Shown one piece after another: positions 1 to 8,720 of a stretch of 64,000 nt of DNA. Every line of letters begins with the position of its first letter. Position 1 is the first letter of the stretch. A model generated the notes under the pieces. It was given only the letters and a program-made list of their open reading frames with translations, had not been told where the DNA came from and did no database searches. Source of the stretch: Methanobacterium sp. (GTDB taxonomy: Archaea > Methanobacteriota > Methanobacteria > Methanobacteriales > Methanobacteriaceae). The translations under genes were made by a program, and so were the position numbers. The stretch covers positions 2,334,643 to 2,398,642 of the forward strand of contig NZ_JBCFBO010000001.1 of the NCBI RefSeq assembly GCF_038562635.1, in the 5' to 3' direction.

Positions 1-1
1 T

Positions 2-466
2 AAAACAACTATAGATGAGCTTTTGAAAGTTTTAGCCACTGATAATGTGATAGGAGAAACAATGGAAGTGGATGACAAAGTAATAATCCCATTAACTAAA
101 ATTGGCCTGGTGTTTGGAACAGGAGCTGGAATGGGAGGCATGCGCGACAATAAGGGAAGTGGTGCAGGTGCAGGTGGAGGCGCAGGAATAACTCCTTTAT
201 CTGTAATAGTAGCATTTAAAGATGTAAAAGGTCCAGAAGGTGTCCAAATATTATCTGTACACGGTATGGGCCCTCTAGCTAAGATGATGACAGACGTAGG
301 GCACGCTGCAAAACAAATGGTAGAAGAAAGCGGAGGACCTGAAGGAATAATGAAAAAAGGAATGAAAATGGCCAAAAAAGGAAAAGAAGAAATGGGTAGT
401 GGAGAATCTGGAGGTAAATCTGAAGGAGTTACACCTCGCGGGCCTGGTTCAGAACCTAAAATGTAA
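2..466 (+). CDS. GerW/YtfJ-family protein (5' end outside window)
   Basis: The reading frame is open from base 2, and the codons before the first possible internal start read as family sequence (KTTIDELLKVLATDNVIGE), so the true start lies upstream of the window. The family signature follows: VIGETMEVDDKVIIPLTKIGLVFGTGAG, written here in parts as VIGE, then IIPLTKIG, then a Gly-rich stretch around residues 40-60. The C-terminus is a low-complexity Lys/Gly/Glu tail. GerW proteins are named from Bacillus spore germination, but the family is common in methanogens, where its role is unknown. A DUF2953 gene follows 25 bp downstream, a pairing also seen in bacteria, so the two probably act together. 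Confidence 0.85.
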   Translation, partial: KTTIDELLKVLATDNVIGETMEVDDKVIIPLTKIGLVFGTGAGMGGMRDNKGSGAGAGGGAGITPLSVIVAFKDVKGPEGVQILSVHGMGPLAKMMTDVGHAAKQMVEESGGPEGIMKKGMKMAKKGKEEMGSGESGGKSEGVTPRGPGSEPKM

Positions 467-491
467 TATTTTAAAAGAGAGTGGATCATAA

Positions 492-1109
492 TTGGTAAAC
501 ATCATTGCAGCCATCATAGTCCTTATTATTGTATTGATTATAATAGGGATTTTGGTGGTTCCTTTTCATATTTCTTTGGAATTATTCAGGCGAAATAAAG
601 TTAATCAGGGCTATTTGAGAGTTAAGTGGTGGAAAATTAAAATTATAGGCCGAGAACTTATACAGCCCAAAAAAGAAAAAGAAGAAAAAAAGCATAAGCG
701 CAAATTTGATGTTAAAAAACTTCTCGATGTACTTCCAGATATGCTTCCAAAGGTAATTCCTGATTTTATAGAATCTTTACCTTATTTTATTGATATAATG
801 GAGTCATCTTTAAGATCTATTTCTATAGAAAGAATTACACTTAATCTTATTTTTGGATTGGGAGATTCTGCAGATACTGCCATGGTTGGGGGTCTTTTCT
901 GTTCTGTAGCTGCAATTGTAAATGCAATTCCAAATACATACTTTTCAGTAGAACCTGATCTTAAAAATGAGAGGTTAGAAGGTTCATTTAATATTAAAAT
1001 GAAATTAAGGTTACTTGGGATCGTTGCAACATCTTTAAAGGTTTTAACTAAGAAACCTGTTAGATCCCTTCTTTGGGAACTTAGAAAGTTAAGGGGAGTG
1101 TTTATTTAA
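492..1109 (+). CDS. DUF2953-domain membrane protein
   Basis: This 205-residue protein starts with TTG; an in-frame TAA lies immediately before it, so no longer form is possible. Residues 1-25 form one hydrophobic segment (IIAAIIVLIIVLIIIGILVV), followed by a basic Lys/Glu-rich stretch and a soluble domain with the DUF2953 pattern (SIERITLNLIFGLGDSADTA). Together with the preceding GerW-family gene it matches the ytfI-ytfJ type pairing known in bacteria; the biochemical function is unknown. The stop codon abuts the ATG of the next gene, so the three form one operon. Confidence 0.8.
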   Translation: MVNIIAAIIVLIIVLIIIGILVVPFHISLELFRRNKVNQGYLRVKWWKIKIIGRELIQPKKEKEEKKHKRKFDVKKLLDVLPDMLPKVIPDFIESLPYFIDIMESSLRSISIERITLNLIFGLGDSADTAMVGGLFCSVAAIVNAIPNTYFSVEPDLKNERLEGSFNIKMKLRLLGIVATSLKVLTKKPVRSLLWELRKLRGVFI

Positions 1110-1457
1110 ATGAATCTTTTAAACATGTCATGTTTTAAAATATTCAACCGTGAAAATGAGGATGAAAAAGATATATCTTCAATGTTTAAAGAGTTCTGTG
1201 GGAATTGCAATATAGAAATGCCCATATGGGATAAGGTAGTTGCAAAACCGATTAAAGCAGCGGATAGAACTATCTATCCGATAATTGATGTTGTGACTGT
1301 AGGAAATAATATGCCTGCTTTTATGGGAGTAGAAATTTTTCCAGTTGCACTGGTTATTGAAGAGTCTGGAGAAAAATATGCTGTTTCAATTACTGGAGAA
1401 GAAATTAATTCTGATGAACTTGTAGATATGGTCTTTAAAGAGAATAAAAAACAGTAA
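1110..1457 (+). CDS. Hypothetical protein, third gene of GerW/DUF2953 operon
   Basis: I do not recognise this 115-residue soluble protein. It begins at the ATG that follows the DUF2953 stop codon without a gap, which implies translational coupling. An early CGNC pair (about residues 30-33) could bind a metal but no second pair is present. There is no signal peptide or membrane segment. Its link to the GerW-like gene is by position only. Confidence 0.65.
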   Translation: MNLLNMSCFKIFNRENEDEKDISSMFKEFCGNCNIEMPIWDKVVAKPIKAADRTIYPIIDVVTVGNNMPAFMGVEIFPVALVIEESGEKYAVSITGEEINSDELVDMVFKENKKQ

Positions 1458-1509
1458 TTATAATCTATTTTATAATTTAAAAAAATAAATGGTTAATTTA
1501 CCTTAAAAA

Positions 1510-2004
1510 TTAAATTTCGTTATCTTCTTCTTCGATAATTTCGGAAGAGCCAAGATCTTCCTTTACTATATTTAAAACGGTTTGGGTATATGTTCTCTGT
1601 ACATCTGGCTCTTTTAGGAGTTCTTTTATGAACGCATCAAGTTCGGTCGTATCTCTGAATTTAGCTATTAATATGGCATCATATTCGCCAGTAACATCGT
1701 ATATACCAAGTACATTTTTGTTATAGGCTGTTTTATCTTCCCAATTTCGTAAAACTCCGCCTTTGACTTTAACGCCAATTACAGTAGTTAATTTATATCC
1801 AACTTTAGAGTGATCTAGAAGTGGAACAAATTTTTTAATGATTCCTGTTTTTGTAAATTTATCAACTCTGTTGTGAACTGTACCTACGGATATGTCTAAT
1901 TCACGTGAGATCTTCCTGTAAGACATTCTTCCGTCTTCATTTAATAAGTTAAGAATTTTCCTGTCAATTTCATCTAGTTTGGTTGGTCCCTCGTCATCTC
2001 TCAT
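1510..2004 (-). CDS. Lrp/AsnC-family transcriptional regulator
   Basis: The protein has an N-terminal winged helix-turn-helix (LDEIDRKILNLLNEDGRMSYRKIS then RELDISVGTVHNRV, about residues 9-50) and a C-terminal RAM/AsnC ligand-binding domain (TGEYDAILIAKF, about residues 105-140), with an acidic tail. I prefer the ATG at 2004 to the GTG at 2013 because the GTG lies inside the GTGAT ribosome site of the ATG. Such regulators respond to amino acids or related small molecules, but the ligand cannot be predicted here. The gene is transcribed alone, and a dyad near its promoter suggests autoregulation. Confidence 0.88.
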   Translation of the reverse strand: MRDDEGPTKLDEIDRKILNLLNEDGRMSYRKISRELDISVGTVHNRVDKFTKTGIIKKFVPLLDHSKVGYKLTTVIGVKVKGGVLRNWEDKTAYNKNVLGIYDVTGEYDAILIAKFRDTTELDAFIKELLKEPDVQRTYTQTVLNIVKEDLGSSEIIEEEDNEI

Positions 2005-2039
2005 TTTTATCACTGTATTTTTAATTAATGAAAATTATG

Positions 2040-2078
2040 AACAATGTTTACATGTTATCAATTTATAATTTAAATACG
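2040..2078 (-). promoter_or_regulatory. Promoter and candidate operator of the Lrp gene
   Basis: On the minus strand a TATA-like element (about 2062-2078) is followed by AACATGTAAACATTGTT, an imperfect dyad at 2040-2056 that would cover the transcription start. A repressor bound there would block initiation, so autoregulation by the encoded Lrp protein is a reasonable inference. The dyad has one mismatched base in each arm. Confidence 0.4.
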
Positions 2079-2211
2079 TTGCACATTCTTATAAAATTAA
2101 CTGGTTTGATGAGAATATATAATTATTTAAAACAAAAATTATCGTTTTTAGGAAATCTGAATTTTAGGTTAAAATAAGATTTAAAAAATAAAAAAAATAA
2201 AAAAATATTGT

Positions 2212-2931
2212 TTATTTTGAAGGTTCTTGCACTGATTCGTTAGAATTATATCTCATCTCTTGGGATAAGAATAGTAGTGATAGGGATCTTGCATAGAACA
2301 GTGATATGTATGCTAGTACTAAGATGAAAAGCACTGGAATTAATATAATGCCAATAATTGTAATTGCGAGTACAAATGTGATAGCTACTGCAATTAAACC
2401 GATAATTAAAGATACTAATACCACTACAATATACCAAATTATATAATCTACCCATCCGATTTGGGATATATAATCAAGTATTTCACTGAATCTAAACGCT
2501 GCACTAAATTCTCCATCGTTATATGCTAAATTGGCTACTGCAATAATCTCTATAAAACCTATAATTATGGCTAATATTACATAAACTATGTATCCTGCAA
2601 TTAATGCATAAAAAGCAGCTCCAGAAAGCATGCCTGCATTCATGGCTACATTTTGTCCTGCTCCTAAACCTGCAGATATTATCCAAACGGGAATGCTGTA
2701 AATTATCCCTACTATGAATAGTTTAAGACCATCGATAAATAATTCACCAATGTCATCAAAATTAGGGAGTTCTGATATTCCTGCTAAATTTGATTTCAGG
2801 GCTCTTAAAAAGTAGCCTATACCTATAAAATTTATTATGGGAATAATCATCAGTATGCCTAATATCAAAAGTTTCCCTAAATCGGATGTAGGGTATCTAA
2901 TACTATCAGATATATTTTCTCCAATATCCAT
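2212..2931 (-). CDS. DUF4013-domain integral membrane protein
   Basis: The 239-residue protein has about six hydrophobic segments, an N-terminal YPTSDLGKLLILGILMIIP stretch and a Gly-rich SELPNFDDIGELFIDGLK segment after the first hairpin, the pattern of DUF4013 proteins found in many methanogens. The ATG at 2931 has a strong GGAGG site 7 nt upstream. Function is unknown. The gene is monocistronic; a TATA element is visible near 2985-2995 on the minus strand. Confidence 0.8.
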   Translation of the reverse strand: MDIGENISDSIRYPTSDLGKLLILGILMIIPIINFIGIGYFLRALKSNLAGISELPNFDDIGELFIDGLKLFIVGIIYSIPVWIISAGLGAGQNVAMNAGMLSGAAFYALIAGYIVYVILAIIIGFIEIIAVANLAYNDGEFSAAFRFSEILDYISQIGWVDYIIWYIVVVLVSLIIGLIAVAITFVLAITIIGIILIPVLFILVLAYISLFYARSLSLLFLSQEMRYNSNESVQEPSK

Positions 2932-3295
2932 GGTTTAACCTCCTTTAATTTTATGTGGCATGTGCCAATTATTTCATATAGTGTTTCACATATATAAATA
3001 AAATAATGTTTAACAAAAATAACAAAATTTAATAATTAAAAAGTAAATATTTAGTTTGTATTGCTTTTATTTTCAATAAATAAGTGTTTTTTTCGGTTTT
3101 TTATAAGTATCTCCTTTTAATTAAGATCATTAATAGGGCAAAAATTTAACTACTATGATGAAAAATGATATTTAAAGATTATTAAACTTTAATTTAAAAC
3201 GGAAAGAACAAAAATAATTAGCTTTAAGCAAATATTTACAATTATTACAAATTAAATTAATATTTATTGCACATATGCAAAGTGCAGGTGAACAA
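2932..3295. other. 364-bp divergent intergenic region
   Basis: The region is very AT-rich and carries the divergent promoters of the DUF4013 gene (minus) and of the 3296 gene (plus). It holds a short GGCA-TG-TGCC dyad at about 2955-2964 in the DUF4013 leader, and a TTGCACATATGCAA-like near-palindrome at about 3267-3281 just before the + strand gene. I see no RNA gene or open frame of note. Confidence 0.5.
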
Positions 3296-3988
3296 ATGAA
3301 ATGGGGAATAGTCGTTATAGTAATCTTATTGCTTATTGGGGGTTATATCTATGCTTCAAGTGCAAATGGAGATATAGAACCATTAGGAAGGCTAGGATTT
3401 GTTAAACTTGCTAATCCAGACATGTACCCTGGACATCCGCACTCTGAACTACTTGCAAAATATGCGGAAGAGAGAGGGTCAAAATGTGCTCTAGTTGTGC
3501 ACTTTGCTGGAAGTTCGAACTATCGTAGCTATAAAGAAGGGGATGTATATATAATAGAACTGGCGTTCCATGATACTCAGGGTAACGGTGCTGCAGGTAA
3601 TGTAAACTATTTTGATTCACTTAAAGTTGCCTTATTCGGTGTTCCTGATGGCAGATATACCTACAAATCCGATGGAAAAGTCTACAACACCTATGAAGAG
3701 GCGATGGATCATGTATATGAACTTGCAAAGGAACATGGTCAGGTAGGCCCTATTCCAATGGTATGGCACGGAACGGCAAGAAGCGGAAACCCTATGATAA
3801 CTCAGGGCTGTGGATATCCACTATTTTTTGATATAGTGAGAAGAGAATATGGAATAATCCCGGCATATTATTATACGCTTAAAGGGATGCTATTGCCGTA
3901 CTTAGGTGATCCTTACAGGAATTTCGAGCTGTCGCACGCTTCATCGCTCCAGTATTATTACACACACGGGATGCTTGATTATGAATAA
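3296..3988 (+). CDS. Membrane-anchored hypothetical protein
   Basis: The ATG at 3296 is chosen because GGTG sits just upstream; a start at 3275 would lack a ribosome site. The 230-residue product begins with a single uncleaved-looking signal anchor (residues 3-20), and the rest should lie outside the cell. The exported part is rich in aromatic residues and contains an HPHSE segment, a [16 protein letters not shown] segment and several His residues, but I recognise no catalytic motif. The gene is monocistronic. Function unknown. Confidence 0.6.
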   Translation: MKWGIVVIVILLLIGGYIYASSANGDIEPLGRLGFVKLANPDMYPGHPHSELLAKYAEERGSKCALVVHFAGSSNYRSYKEGDVYIIELAFHDTQGNGAAGNVNYFDSLKVALFGVPDGRYTYKSDGKVYNTYEEAMDHVYELAKEHGQVGPIPMVWHGTARSGNPMITQGCGYPLFFDIVRREYGIIPAYYYTLKGMLLPYLGDPYRNFELSHASSLQYYYTHGMLDYE

Positions 3989-4140
3989 ATTCATTTTTAA
4001 GCATTAAAATTATTTTTTTAGTTTTTACTCATTTTATTTTTAGATTTAAAATATGAAAAGTTATTTTTTCAATTACATAAACATACTTCTCAAGACTTAG
4101 AGATTTCAAAGTCATATTTGGGTTATATATTTCAAGAGTA

Positions 4141-5307
4141 TTAAACCGGGTCGCATGTTTTTAAGCGCGAGATTATTTCTTTTAGTTTATCCACAGGGGC
4201 GTCTGTCTTAATCCCTGTAGGTTTAAAATGAGTTCTTGATACGAAATATCCCTCTTCTTTAATTAATTCTAAAACAGCATCAAGACGAGGAGAGCTTGTT
4301 TTCATTTTTTTACAGATCTGGTGGAGGTCATAAAAAGTTGCAGGACCGTTTGCTTCTTGGTATGTCACATTCAAAAGTTTAGACGCTTTTTTTTCCTGAT
4401 TTATCTTTGTATTTTCCATATTTTTTAGCATTGTTTCTATAAACTGCTGATCTAAAATACTGCTGCACCACAGGGGACCTACAGTCTTAAAATTTTTACC
4501 ACATACTGGGCAGATAGAACTGGTTTTAGGAGTTATACCTTGAACTACAGTTCTATTAAGGCAGTTTTCACAGTGCAATACGTATCCTATGTCCTTTTTT
4601 AGGGATTCGTCTGTTATCTTTGCTCCTTTTTTGACCCTTGCATATATTCGCATGTAGTGCTCAGTACTGTGTGAGAATAATATTTCAATGCACTTTTTAT
4701 ATTTGGAAAATGTCCTTGCAATAAATCCTGCAAGAATTCTAACCCCTAGCTCATGACAGTATTCAGTTTTAAGGGGCATGGCGCCGTATTTTCTAACACA
4801 TGGATCTTTATACGTCCCACATAGCCCTGAAGTGTCAGTAGCTGTTGCGCAGATCATTCCTCCTGCTTTTAAACTAATTCCTGCAGATTCCATGTAATAA
4901 GATGGGGTACCGAATGGATCTATATCCACAATGTCGAATTTTCCTTTGCATTTCCTAAGTAAAATGTTTGCATCCTCTTTGCATGTTTTTACGTTGTTTA
5001 AATCGTTTATTTCAATATTTTCATTTGCAAATTGGATTGCTAAGGGGTTTATATCAGTTACAACTACCCTGGAGACATTTTCTATCTCCTTTGCATATCT
5101 CACGCCTCTGATTCCACTTCCTCCAAAAGCATCACATATGTTGATTTCATGCTCTAATTCTTCTTTATAAGTCTTTATTGCAATTACAGATATGTCTCTG
5201 TTAAGTTCCATTACTGGATTGTAAAAAACGGGAGCTTTAGACGATATTTTATCAAATTCGGGGGTTTTAATCGTTACAAGCCCTTCATGAATGATTTTAG
5301 TGTCCAT
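4141..5307 (-). CDS. trm1: tRNA (guanine(26)-N2)-dimethyltransferase
   Basis: Trm1 dimethylates guanosine 26 of tRNAs using S-adenosylmethionine. The 388-residue protein carries the family N-terminus (FDKISSKAPVFYNPVMELNRD), the SAM-binding loop DAFGGSGIRGVRYAKE at about residues 60-75, the DIDPFGTP catalytic motif, and a C-terminal zinc-binding pair (CENC then CPVC at about residues 250-275). The length is normal for archaeal Trm1. It is a single gene with a TATA-like element near 5336-5346 on the minus strand. Confidence 0.95.
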   Translation of the reverse strand: MDTKIIHEGLVTIKTPEFDKISSKAPVFYNPVMELNRDISVIAIKTYKEELEHEINICDAFGGSGIRGVRYAKEIENVSRVVVTDINPLAIQFANENIEINDLNNVKTCKEDANILLRKCKGKFDIVDIDPFGTPSYYMESAGISLKAGGMICATATDTSGLCGTYKDPCVRKYGAMPLKTEYCHELGVRILAGFIARTFSKYKKCIEILFSHSTEHYMRIYARVKKGAKITDESLKKDIGYVLHCENCLNRTVVQGITPKTSSICPVCGKNFKTVGPLWCSSILDQQFIETMLKNMENTKINQEKKASKLLNVTYQEANGPATFYDLHQICKKMKTSSPRLDAVLELIKEEGYFVSRTHFKPTGIKTDAPVDKLKEIISRLKTCDPV

Positions 5308-5799
5308 AATTTAACCATGCCCTTTTTATGATTGTTTTTAAATAAATTGAATAGGTAAATTTAATCAAATACAAATTTTTTAGAATTATTAAAATATAGT
5401 AAATTCATTTATTAATTTAATCTTTTATAACTTTAAATTCATTTCCCTGAAATTAAATTACTTAAAGTGTTGCAAATTAATTAAAAATTAGATTTTTAAT
5501 GGGAACAAACTGAACTGCATTATAATTTAATTATTTTTATCAGGTTAAAATCATTTTTCTAATGGAAGTAAATATGATTTTATACAACTTATTTATGTTA
5601 CAGTGAATAACATACTTTTTAAACTTAATAAATTTAGGTAATTAAATTTAGGTTTAGTTTTAAAGCATGTAAATACATTTTGTATAGATCAACTAATCCA
5701 GAACATTTGGTTATTCACTATAAATCAAATGAATGAATATTATTAATAATTAAATACAAATAGTTATACTCTAGTACTAGAACTAATGGGGGAATAATT
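5308..5799. other. 490-bp AT-rich intergenic region with a 12-bp palindrome
   Basis: No gene or RNA is apparent. The right end is the leader of the CPBP gene: TCTAGTACTAGA at 5770-5781 is a perfect 12-bp palindrome, only a few bases before the GGGGGA ribosome site, and is a possible operator. The rest is low-complexity A/T sequence. Confidence 0.45.
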
Positions 5800-6726
5800 A
5801 TATCAAAAATTCCATTTTTATATAATGCAGAAGTGGGTAAAAATAGCTGGTGGAGATACATTGTCACGATTGTAGCGACATGGGGAATACAGGGAATAGT
5901 AGGAATTCTTGTGGCTGTGCTTTTTGTAGTATTCTTAATTATGCAAAATGGTATTTCTGCAGTGGGTTTAAATATTCAATCTATTCAATCGAATTCGCTG
6001 TTTCTGGTAGCGCTGGCATTAGTTGGTTTTGCAGCTTCATACTTTGTTTTTTATCTTTGCACACGTTTTATACATCGAAGGCCATTCATATCGTTATTTA
6101 CTACTAAATCGCGAATTAATTGGGTTAGGATGATAAAAGGAGCAGTATTATGGTTTTTAATATTGGGAATGTTAACTTTAATCTTCTATTTGATTAATCC
6201 TGCAAGTTATAAGGTAACATTTAATCCCAGTACCTTTGGTTTGCTTTTGATTTTAAGTTTGATAACATTTCCAATACAGGCATCATTTGAAGAAGTATTT
6301 TTCAGGGGATATTTAATGCAGGGAGTAGGTTTATTAAGTAAAAAACCAATTGTACCCATTTTAGCTACTTCCTTTTTGTTTGGCCTTGGACATATTATGA
6401 ATGGAACGGGTATGACCTTAAGCATATTTCCATTAATTGAAACAGTTATAATCGGTATAGCGCTGGGTATTATAACTTTGGGGGAAGGCGGTATAGAAAC
6501 TGCAGTTGGAATACATGTCATTAATAATCTTTATGCGGTGCTTGTAGTTAGTACTCCTGATGGTATATTTGGTAATTTACCTTCTATCATAATGGCGTCA
6601 TCTAGTCCTTTGGGCGATATTCTTACAACAACCGCAGTCGCTGTAATTGCAGTGGTAATTATATTCTGGAATAAAAAAGATAAATTAAGGGATATATTTA
6701 GATGGGAAGACGCAGAACTTAGTTAA
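5800..6726 (+). CDS. CPBP-family intramembrane metalloprotease, apparent ATA start
   Basis: The protein has about eight membrane segments and the CPBP/Abi catalytic motifs: FEEVFFRG (EExxxR type), the FGLGHIMNG histidine motif and the HVINN motif. Family members act as membrane proteases, such as CAAX-type processing enzymes; the substrate here is unknown. The first standard start is GTG 5833, but the upstream codons read SKIPFLYNAE, which looks like genuine family N-terminus, and the only ribosome site (GGGGGA, 5788-5793) fits an ATA at 5800 with 6 nt spacing. I therefore place the start at ATA 5800; GTG 5833 is the conservative alternative. Confidence 0.8.
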   Translation: MSKIPFLYNAEVGKNSWWRYIVTIVATWGIQGIVGILVAVLFVVFLIMQNGISAVGLNIQSIQSNSLFLVALALVGFAASYFVFYLCTRFIHRRPFISLFTTKSRINWVRMIKGAVLWFLILGMLTLIFYLINPASYKVTFNPSTFGLLLILSLITFPIQASFEEVFFRGYLMQGVGLLSKKPIVPILATSFLFGLGHIMNGTGMTLSIFPLIETVIIGIALGIITLGEGGIETAVGIHVINNLYAVLVVSTPDGIFGNLPSIIMASSSPLGDILTTTAVAVIAVVIIFWNKKDKLRDIFRWEDAELS

Positions 6727-7036
6727 ATTTATTTAAATTACTTTTTATCTATTTTTAAGGGTTATGTAAAAATCAATTTTAGGGAATATAACTAAAAAAA
6801 TGGTTAATTTAAAACCAATTAATTTTTAATTCAGCCTAATTTAGATTGAAAAAGTGCAGTCAAATAATAAACTATCATTTTAAAATAAAAATTTAGATAA
6901 CTCAAGCCACTTTAAATATTTGAAAGTTGAAATAAATATTATAAAAATAAACGATGGGTGAGATAATAATTGTTGTTTGATGTTTATCGTTTATTTTTAC
7001 TTTAAACTAATCTTGATTAATTAAAGGTGATACTTG
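6727..7036. other. 310-bp intergenic region with a long-stem hairpin
   Basis: The region holds a 13-bp perfect inverted repeat, AAAAATAAACGAT at 6943-6955 with ATCGTTTATTTTT at 6986-6998, separated by a 30-nt loop. The loop contains GGTGAGA and an ATG (6980) opening a 14-codon frame that ends at 7024, inside the ribosome site of the aminotransferase gene. This could be a leader with a small peptide, or a simple hairpin; no homology supports translation. Confidence 0.4.
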
Positions 7037-8134
7037 ATGATACCAATTGCTAAACCATTTATTGGTGATGAAGAAATTAAGGAAGTAGAGGCTGTTTTAA
7101 GATCTGGATTCATTGCACAAGGGCCAAAAGTTGCTGAATTCGAAGAAAAGTTTGCAGAATATATTGGCACTAGACATGCTGCTGCTACAAGTTCTGGGAC
7201 CACAGCATTACATGTTGCCCTTCTTTGTGCTGGAATTGGTAAAGGTGATGAAGTAATAACCACTCCGTTTTCCTTTGCTGCAACAGCAAATTCTGTCCTT
7301 TATGCTGGTGGAAAACCTGTATTTGTGGATATAGACCCTAAAACATATAATATAAACCCTGAAAAAATCGAGGAAGCTATAACAGATAAAACAAAGGCTA
7401 TATTACCGGTTCATTTGTACGGACAGCCTGCAGATATGGATCAGATATGCAAAATAGCGGAAGATCATGACTTAAAAGTAATAGAAGACGCTGCACAGGC
7501 TCATGGAGCTATTTACCATGGTAAAAAAGTAGGGTCCATTGGAGATATGGCTTGTTTCAGTTTTTATCCTACAAAAAATATTACCACGGGTGAAGGCGGT
7601 ATAATAACCACTGATGATGATGCATTTGACAAAGATGCACGTGCTATACGGGCTCATGGTGAAAGTGAAAGATATGAACATGTTACATTGGGATATAACT
7701 TCAGAATGACTGATATCGCAGCAGCAATAGGTGTAGTTCAAATTAAACGGCTTGAAGAGTTCAATGAGAAAAGAATAGAAAATGCAGAATATTTAACTGA
7801 ACATATAAATTCAATTGAAGGGATTGAATCACCATATGTGGCTGAAAATGTTAGGCATGTGTTCCATCAGTACACAGTAAAGGTAGAAGATGGTAAAAGA
7901 GATGAATTAAAGGAATTTTTAAACAATGAAGGAATTGGAACTGGAGTTCATTATCCTAGGACCATATACAACCAAAAACTTTATGAAGATTTAGGATACG
8001 CGGCCGACTGTCCTGAAGCGGAAAAAGCAGCGGCTGAAGTTTTATCTCTTCCTGTAAATCCTACCTTAACTGCTGAAGATTTTGGAAAAATAGTATCTGT
8101 ACTTCAAGATGCTTCGGATAAAATTTTTAAATAA
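7037..8134 (+). CDS. DegT/DnrJ/EryC1/StrS-family PLP-dependent sugar aminotransferase
   Basis: These enzymes transfer an amino group from glutamate to a keto-sugar nucleotide in cell-surface glycan synthesis. The 365-residue protein shows the family fold: PFIGDEEI at the N-terminus, [11 protein letters not shown] around residue 55, the cofactor region EDAAQAHGA, and the pyridoxal-lysine segment [17 protein letters not shown] 7037 has AAGGTGA six nt upstream. No other nucleotide-sugar genes are adjacent, so the exact sugar cannot be named. Confidence 0.9.
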   Translation: MIPIAKPFIGDEEIKEVEAVLRSGFIAQGPKVAEFEEKFAEYIGTRHAAATSSGTTALHVALLCAGIGKGDEVITTPFSFAATANSVLYAGGKPVFVDIDPKTYNINPEKIEEAITDKTKAILPVHLYGQPADMDQICKIAEDHDLKVIEDAAQAHGAIYHGKKVGSIGDMACFSFYPTKNITTGEGGIITTDDDAFDKDARAIRAHGESERYEHVTLGYNFRMTDIAAAIGVVQIKRLEEFNEKRIENAEYLTEHINSIEGIESPYVAENVRHVFHQYTVKVEDGKRDELKEFLNNEGIGTGVHYPRTIYNQKLYEDLGYAADCPEAEKAAAEVLSLPVNPTLTAEDFGKIVSVLQDASDKIFK

Positions 8135-8362
8135 TTTAAAAATTTTATTTTTTTAATAAATCTGGTTAATTATTTTTTAGTAAAATATAACCTTATTTTT
8201 ACTTGTTTTTTTGAAAAATAGTTATTCATGATATTTATTTTTAATATTATCACTTTTTATGGTTTACTTTTTAAATAGGAATATGTCATAAATAATTATT
8301 AATACTTTTTATTAATTTAGTATTAATTTTTATAGAACATATTATATAATAATTGTATGGCG
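8135..8362. other. AT-rich promoter region upstream of hairpin array 1
   Basis: Low-complexity A/T sequence follows the aminotransferase gene. A good TATA element, TTATATAAT at 8342-8350, would place a transcription start near 8370, exactly where the hairpin array begins. This supports transcription of the array as the leader of the following gene. Confidence 0.5.
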
Positions 8363-8370
8363 TGGAGGTT
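8363..8370 (+). repeat. Direct repeat TGGAGGTT, left copy flanking hairpin array 1
   Basis: TGGAGGTT occurs here and again at 8713-8720, exactly bounding the hairpin array. It could be a target-site duplication left by insertion of the array. It could also be chance, because GGAGGTT is a common ribosome site in this genome. Confidence 0.5.
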
Positions 8371-8707
8371 CTCAAAAATTCATGTAGAATTTTTGGAACT
8401 GTCAAAATCTTTGATTTTGACGTTCCAAATGTGAAACATTTGATGACCCAACAAATATTTTCAATATTTTGGGGTCTCAAAATTCGAAGCTTTCAAAAAA
8501 CCATAGGTTTTTGATGTTTGCGAAGCTTCGCTTCGCAACCGCAAAACGAAGTTTTGCATGCCCAAAAAATCTTCGATTTTTTGAGGAATTTTGGAACTGT
8601 CGAAATTTTAATTTTGACGTTCTGAAATTCATAGAATTTCGAGAACCCCAAAATCAGAGCTTGCAAATCTTTGATTTGCGCCCCAAAAATTCACAGAATT
8701 TTTGAGG

Positions 8708-8720
8708 GATTTTGGAGGTT
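8708..8720 (+). promoter_or_regulatory. Ribosome-binding site buried in the array closing helix
   Basis: GGAGG (8714-8718) is the ribosome site of the GTG start at 8727, with 8-nt spacing. All five bases lie in the 3' strand of a 12-bp helix with AACCCCAAAATC (8644-8655); only the central A8716 is bulged. The AACC arm overlaps AGAAC (8642-8646), which can pair instead with GTTCT (8619-8623), so opening and closing of the site could be switched. The pairing is seen in the sequence; regulation is inferred. Confidence 0.55.

Larger units (their letters stand above)
8363..8720 (+). ncRNA. Hairpin array 1: structured leader of the channel-like gene
   Basis: About 12 consecutive hairpins with different sequences fill the interval, for example GTCAAAATC/GATTTTGAC (8401-8421), GCGAAGC/GCTTCGC (8520-8536), GCAAAAC/GTTTTGC (8541-8557) and GCAAATC/GATTTGC (8663-8679), nearly all with 3-nt loops. 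Longer-range helices group them: CAAAATTC 8478-8485 with GAATTTTG 8586-8593 closes four hairpins, and AACCCCAAAATC 8644-8655 with GATTTTGGaGGTT 8708-8720 closes two. Two related hairpins (8395-8426 and 8593-8623) differ by changes that keep pairing through G-T on the + strand. The function is unknown; a regulatory leader RNA is my inference. Confidence 0.6.

Noticed and set aside
8469..8705. Open frame of 78 codons across array 1, and similar frames of 66-128 codons in arrays 2 and 3
   Set aside because: They exist because the palindromic A/T-rich units rarely contain stops in certain frames. Their peptides simply mirror the hairpin sequence, have no ribosome sites and resemble no protein.
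8363..8720. Array 1 as an insertion sequence
   Set aside because: No transposase frame is present. A small non-autonomous element remains possible and is reported as a finding.
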